Shown: positions 4,964 to 8,356 of the stretch, piece after piece
Layout: each line of letters starts with the position of its first letter
How positions within the stretch are numbered: position 1 is the first letter of the stretch
Origin: CAZGZU01 sp964529855
GTDB lineage: Bacteria > Patescibacteriota > Minisyncoccia > Portnoybacterales > UBA2143
DNA length: 8,356 nt
Direction: 5' to 3'
Assembly: GCA_964529855.1 (NCBI GenBank)
Contig: CAZGZU010000023.1
Span: 1 to 8,356, forward strand
The notes under the pieces: model-generated
The model's input: only the letters and a program-made list of their open reading frames with translations
The model's database searches: none
What the model was told of the DNA's origin: nothing
Position numbers and translations under genes: made by a program

Positions 4964-7156
4964 ATGCCTCAAATAGAAGCGAAATTTAATCGGATAAGAA
5001 AAAGAGACGGCCGGATGGTTGATTTTAACCAGGCCAAAATAACCGAAGCGATTTTTAAGGCCTTTTCCGCTCAAGGCAAAGGAGATAAGAATTTGGCCCA
5101 ACAGGTTTCTGATAAAGTAGTGGAAACGCTTAACAGGCGTTTTGGAGAGAGGGCGCCGCGGGTTGAAGAAATTCAGGATGTAGTTGTTGAAACCCTGGCC
5201 AAGCAGGGCTATAAGGAGATTGCTGAGGGTTATAGTTTGTATCGACAAAAAAGAAAAGAAATTCGGGAAGCCAAATGGTGGCTTTTAAGTCAGGATGTTG
5301 AGACCAAACTTAATCCCAATGCTTTGAGAGTCCTGGAATCGAGATATTTAAAGAAAGACGAACAGGGGAAGATTATTGAGACGCCCCAACAATTATTCCA
5401 GCGGGTGGCCAGCAATATTGCTTCCGCTGAACTATTTTTCAAGCCCTCGCTTTCTGATGATGAGGTTTTTGATATTGGAGGGCAATTCTATCGGATGATG
5501 GGTTCCCTGGAATTTCTACCCAATTCACCAACCTTGATGAACGCGGGCGGCGCTTTACAGCAGTTAAGCGCTTGTTTTGTTATTCCGGTAGGTGATTCAA
5601 TGGAGGAAATCTTTGAAGCAGTTAAAAGTACCGCTTTAATTCATCAAACAGGCGGCGGCACCGGTTTTAGTTTTTCTCGTTTAAGGCCAAAAGGAGATTA
5701 TGTTAAATCTACGGGCGGACAAGCCAGCGGCCCCCTCTCCTTTATGACTGTTTTTAACGCCTCAACCGAGGTGATTAAGCAGGGCGGCAAGAGACGTGGT
5801 GCTAACATGGGAATTTTACGAATAGACCATCCTGATATTTTAGAATTTATTACCTCTAAATTAGAGGAGGAGAAACTTAATAATTTTAATATTTCCGTAG
5901 CCATAACCGACAAGTTTATGGAAGCGGTTAAAAACAAGAAGAAATATGATTTGATTAATCCGCGAGATGGCCAGGTTACCGGACAATTGGATGCCAATAA
6001 GGTTTTTGATTTAATCGTCCATTATGCCTGGGAGAACGGCGAGCCGGGTGTCATTTTTATTGACCGCATCAACCGGGATAATCCTACTCCCAGATTGGGC
6101 GAGATAGAGAGTACTAATCCTTGTGGCGAACAACCCTTGCTTCCATATGAAAGTTGTAATCTGGGCAGTATCAATTTGAGTAAGATGCTGGCCAAGCAAG
6201 GAAAGAAATGGGAGCTTGACTGGGATAAATTAAAAGAGACCATCCATAAGGCGGTTCACTTCTTGGATAATGTCATTGACGTGAATCGTTATCCCCTGCC
6301 TCAGATTGAAAGAATGACCAAAGGTAACCGGAAGATTGGTTTGGGAGTGATGGGTTTAGCTGATATGTTTATCAGATTAGCCATCCCCTATAATTCCAAA
6401 AGAGCTCTTAATTTGGCAGAAAAGGTTATGAAGTTCATCCAGGAGGAATCAAAAAAGGCCTCGATTGCCTTAGCCCAACAAAGAGACGTCTTTCCTAATT
6501 ACAAGGATAGTATCTATAATGAAAATGGAATGCCTCGGGTCAGAAATGCCACCACCACCACCATTGCTCCTACTGGCACTATCAGTATTATTGCGGGCTG
6601 TTCTTCAGCCATTGAACCGCTTTTTGCTATTTCATTTGTCCGCAAATATATCTTAGGCGGTCAGGAAATGATTGAAGTCAATCCTCTTTTTGAGGAGATA
6701 GCCAAAGAGCGAGGTTTTTGGTCTAAAAAACTTATTGATGAAATATCCAGAAAGGGCAGCATTCAGCAGATTAAAGGAATTCCGGCTGATATCAAAAAGA
6801 TTTTTGTCACTGCTTTAGACATTACGCCGGAAGACCATATTAAAATGCAGGCGGCTTTTCAGAAACATGTTGACAATGCGACCAGCAAAACCATTAATTT
6901 CCCTTTTACCGCTTCTGAAGCAGAGGTCAGGAAATCCTATCTGCTGGCTTACAAGCTGGGCTGTAAGGGAGTGACTCTTTATCGGAATGAGAGTCGCAAA
7001 CAGCAGGTTTTAAATATTAAAGGCAAAGAACAGGCAAAATTGCCCGTTGATAAAAAAGAAAAAGTCCAAGAACAACAGATTTCTCCGGAATTACGCGACC
7101 CCTCGCCTGACATCCCTGATTTACCTCCCGGCAGTTGTCCGACTTGTAATATATAG
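4964..7156 (+). CDS. nrdJ: Adenosylcobalamin-dependent (class II) ribonucleoside-diphosphate reductase
   Basis: A 730-residue cytosolic enzyme that reduces ribonucleotides to deoxyribonucleotides with a radical generated from adenosylcobalamin. An ATP-cone regulatory domain occupies about 6-95 (VRKRDG-type start IRKRDGRMVDF, 11-21). The catalytic barrel begins near 110. Landmarks are LPNSPTLMNAG (185-195); LSACFVIP (201-208) with Cys204 of the active-site disulfide; TGGGTGFSFSRLRP (229-242); STNPCGEQPLLPYESCNLGSI (383-403) with Asn385, thiyl-radical Cys387, Glu389 and disulfide partner Cys398; and APTGTISIIAG (535-545). A charged linker (about 680-720) leads to the C-terminal shuttle pair CPTC (Cys725, Cys728), which is re-reduced by thioredoxin-like proteins. 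The assignment to class II rests on this architecture and on the adenosyltransferase gene downstream. Inteins are frequent in this family, but none is present here. Confidence 0.95.
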   Translation: MPQIEAKFNRIRKRDGRMVDFNQAKITEAIFKAFSAQGKGDKNLAQQVSDKVVETLNRRFGERAPRVEEIQDVVVETLAKQGYKEIAEGYSLYRQKRKEIREAKWWLLSQDVETKLNPNALRVLESRYLKKDEQGKIIETPQQLFQRVASNIASAELFFKPSLSDDEVFDIGGQFYRMMGSLEFLPNSPTLMNAGGALQQLSACFVIPVGDSMEEIFEAVKSTALIHQTGGGTGFSFSRLRPKGDYVKSTGGQASGPLSFMTVFNASTEVIKQGGKRRGANMGILRIDHPDILEFITSKLEEEKLNNFNISVAITDKFMEAVKNKKKYDLINPRDGQVTGQLDANKVFDLIVHYAWENGEPGVIFIDRINRDNPTPRLGEIESTNPCGEQPLLPYESCNLGSINLSKMLAKQGKKWELDWDKLKETIHKAVHFLDNVIDVNRYPLPQIERMTKGNRKIGLGVMGLADMFIRLAIPYNSKRALNLAEKVMKFIQEESKKASIALAQQRDVFPNYKDSIYNENGMPRVRNATTTTIAPTGTISIIAGCSSAIEPLFAISFVRKYILGGQEMIEVNPLFEEIAKERGFWSKKLIDEISRKGSIQQIKGIPADIKKIFVTALDITPEDHIKMQAAFQKHVDNATSKTINFPFTASEAEVRKSYLLAYKLGCKGVTLYRNESRKQQVLNIKGKEQAKLPVDKKEKVQEQQISPELRDPSPDIPDLPPGSCPTCNI

Positions 7157-7157
7157 A

Positions 7158-7300
7158 TAGAGGTGAGAAAAGTTAATTTTTAGAAGACGCAAGTTTGTCT
7201 CCAGCGGGCAAACTTGCTCAGTACTCGGCAAAATTTCGCCAAAAGCGAACCAAGCAATTTTGCCTGCGTATGCTTCTAAAAATTACTTTTCTCACCTCTA
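7158..7300. repeat. 143-bp multi-stem palindromic element between nrdJ and the adenosyltransferase gene
   Basis: The outer arms 7158-7186 and 7273-7300 pair over 28 bp with one bulged base, beginning TAGAGGTGAG and ending CTCACCTCTA. After a 3-base offset the pairing goes on as ACGCA (7187-7191) with TGCGT (7265-7269). Inside are two perfect 9-bp hairpins: GCAAGTTTG/CAAACTTGC (7189-7217; its first three bases compete with the outer stem) and GGCAAAATT/AATTTTGCC (7227-7264). The second contains a further TTCGC/GCGAA stem (7235-7249). The whole folds as a three-way junction and fills the gene gap almost entirely, starting two bases after the nrdJ stop. It could be a MITE-like repeat, a structured RNA leader or a bidirectional terminator; I find no transposase gene or cobalamin-riboswitch signature. 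Confidence 0.8.
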
Positions 7301-7309
7301 ATTCTTTCT

Positions 7310-7816
7310 GTGATTCATATTTATACTGGCAATGGTAAAGGCAAAACCACCGCTGCCTTGGGATTAGGCCTGCGAACGGTTGGCGCTGGCCAGAAAGTTT
7401 TACTCATCCAATTTCTTAAAGATGGTCAGAGCTCGGAAATAAAAGCGATTAGGAGGATAGCTAATTTTGAAGCAAAGACCTTTGGCAAAAAGGGATTTGT
7501 CAGTAAAAACAATTTAACCAAGAAAGATTATGACCTTGCTCAGCAGGGTTTTAATTTTGCCCAAAAAGCCATCCAAAGCAAAAAGTATCACTTGATTATT
7601 TTAGACGAAATTAATTTAGCCATTAGTTTGGGTTTAATAAAGACACAAGAGGTTATTGATTTAATTAAAAAAACACCCCGCCAGACAGAGCTAATCCTGA
7701 CCGGCCGTCAAGCTCCCAAAAAACTTATCCAGGCAGCTGACCTGGTCAGCCAAATAAAAGAAGTTAAACATTATTTCAAGAAAGGCCTTAGAGCCAGAAA
7801 AGGAATTGAGTTTTAG
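7310..7816 (+). CDS. cobO: Cob(I)alamin adenosyltransferase, CobA/CobO/BtuR type
   Basis: A 168-residue ATP:corrinoid adenosyltransferase that moves the 5'-deoxyadenosyl group of ATP to reduced cobalamin, making the cofactor NrdJ needs. The P-loop GNGKGKTT (7-14) is almost at the N-terminus. LLIQFLKDG (31-39), the Walker B-like LIILDEINLA (95-104), LTGRQAP (130-136) and the C-terminal VKHYFKKGLRARKGIEF (152-168) are all family signatures. It lacks the ~30-residue N-terminal extension of E. coli BtuR but resembles the short form common in other bacteria. GTG 7310 is the only usual start codon between the upstream in-frame stop (7277) and the P-loop, and there is no Shine-Dalgarno sequence: the palindromic element ends nine bases before it. 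With no corrin-synthesis genes in view, its likely job is activating salvaged cobalamin. It ends one base before comEC. Confidence 0.92.
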   Translation: MIHIYTGNGKGKTTAALGLGLRTVGAGQKVLLIQFLKDGQSSEIKAIRRIANFEAKTFGKKGFVSKNNLTKKDYDLAQQGFNFAQKAIQSKKYHLIILDEINLAISLGLIKTQEVIDLIKKTPRQTELILTGRQAPKKLIQAADLVSQIKEVKHYFKKGLRARKGIEF

Positions 7817-7817
7817 A

Positions 7818-8356
7818 ATGAGCAAGTCCAAAATCCTGCTCTATTTTTGTTTGGCTTTTATCAGCGGGATTTTGCTTGATTCTTTGGTAACGACTCCCCG
7901 GTCTGTTTGGCTGGGGATTTTAATTTTGGGGGTGGTTTTAATTTTCTTTTCCTGGCAGTATCGGTTAGCCGCCGTAGCAGGTTTCTGTTTGTTGGTTTTA
8001 GTTGGCGGTATCTGGCGGCATCAGGCAATAGTTCTGCCAGATACCTTTGAACAAGTTAAGCAGTATTATAATCAGTCAATTATTCTTCAGGGAGTTATTG
8101 TTGGAGAGCCGGAAAAAAGAATTAATCAGCAGAAGTTTGAGTTTAAGACGCAAGATATTCCGGGCAAGATTTTAGTAACTACTGAATTGTATCCCGAATA
8201 TCATTATGCTGATGAGTTGGAGATTAGCGGTCAATTAAGAGAGCCAGCCCGGTTTGAAGATTTTGATTATCAGCAGTATTTAGCCAAGGATAAAATCTAT
8301 TTGGTGATTTATGGGGCGAACATCAAGCTTTTAGCTCAAGAACGAGGCAGTTGGTT
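7818..8356 (+). CDS. comEC: ComEC-like DNA-uptake channel protein, N-terminal part (cut by window end)
   Basis: An open frame of 179 codons starting at ATG 7818 and running off the window. Three hydrophobic segments (about 6-23, 31-46 and 50-66) are followed by a soluble, beta-rich region (about 85-175) resembling the DUF4131/OB-like domain of ComEC. It includes LQGVIVGEPEKR (90-101), the GKILVTT strand (116-122), and FEDFDYQQYLAKDKIYLVIY (146-165), which corresponds to the FDYxxYL...I segment typical of that domain. ComEC forms the inner-membrane channel for single-stranded DNA during natural transformation; the competence and metallo-beta-lactamase-like domains would lie beyond the window. 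It starts one base after the cobO stop, so the two are probably cotranscribed and coupled; GAG (7808-7810) is the only weak ribosome-binding sequence. Confidence 0.85.
   Translation, partial: MSKSKILLYFCLAFISGILLDSLVTTPRSVWLGILILGVVLIFFSWQYRLAAVAGFCLLVLVGGIWRHQAIVLPDTFEQVKQYYNQSIILQGVIVGEPEKRINQQKFEFKTQDIPGKILVTTELYPEYHYADELEISGQLREPARFEDFDYQQYLAKDKIYLVIYGANIKLLAQERGSW

Noticed and set aside
4964..7156. Intein or frameshift in nrdJ.
   Set aside because: The usual insertion sites around the NPCGE and APTGT motifs are uninterrupted, and the single frame is of normal length from the ATP cone to the CxxC tail.
7158..7300. Cobalamin riboswitch upstream of the adenosyltransferase gene.
   Set aside because: The length and position are suggestive, but I find no B12-box sequence (GCCACTG type) or other conserved core, and the end-to-end complementarity of the arms is unlike that riboswitch.
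7273..7330. Truncation of the cobO 5' end by insertion of the palindromic element.
   Set aside because: The P-loop is very close to the start, but short CobO-type proteins that begin just before the P-loop are common, and all catalytic motifs are present, so loss of sequence is not needed to explain it.
7195..7338. A 47-codon frame from TTG 7195 through the palindromic element into the start of cobO.
   Set aside because: It has no ribosome-binding site at a usable distance, is made up of the hairpin arms, and overlaps cobO out of frame; the inverted repeats explain the sequence better.

Overview
The window looks like a chromosomal housekeeping segment from a member of the Candidate Phyla Radiation (Patescibacteria), most likely a Parcubacteria-type lineage. 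The case rests on the compact gene complement, a short arginine-rich S21, YbeY next to ftsA-ftsZ, a class II (B12-dependent) ribonucleotide reductase with a small cobalamin adenosyltransferase, and a ComEC DNA-uptake protein. UGA ends rpsU and yqeY and does not occur inside any gene, so the standard bacterial code applies; this argues against Gracilibacteria and Absconditabacteria. The placement is from memory of gene content, not from a search.

All nine complete or near-complete genes, plus one cut by the window edge, are on the + strand. Left part (1-2291): a promoter that would give an almost leaderless mRNA, a LOG-family Rossmann protein, ribosomal protein S21 (start best placed at GTG 662), an AT-rich intergenic region with three stacked inverted repeats, then a tight run of yqeY, a small one-pass membrane protein with a coiled coil, and ybeY. 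Middle (2292-4902): a 37-bp palindrome that covers the ftsA translation start, ftsA, a 140-bp leader with a promoter candidate and a hairpin that buries a strong Shine-Dalgarno-like sequence, ftsZ, and a clear intrinsic terminator. Right part (4903-8356): a sigma70-type promoter whose -35 touches the terminator tail, nrdJ, a 143-bp multi-stem palindromic element, a cobalamin adenosyltransferase, and the first 179 codons of comEC.

Functionally, rpsU, yqeY and ybeY belong to translation and ribosome maturation. FtsA and FtsZ form the division ring: FtsZ keeps the C-terminal peptide that binds FtsA, and FtsA keeps the C-terminal amphipathic membrane helix. The small coiled-coil membrane protein just upstream has the topology of FtsL/FtsB. 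NrdJ needs adenosylcobalamin and the downstream adenosyltransferase makes it, so the two probably form a cofactor-supply pair.

I see no mobile-element genes, CRISPR array, tRNA or rRNA. The least ordinary content is non-coding: four different inverted-repeat structures at gene boundaries, two of them over or near the ftsA and ftsZ starts, and one very long one between nrdJ and the adenosyltransferase gene. A Cys in the FtsZ tubulin signature is the main oddity at protein level.
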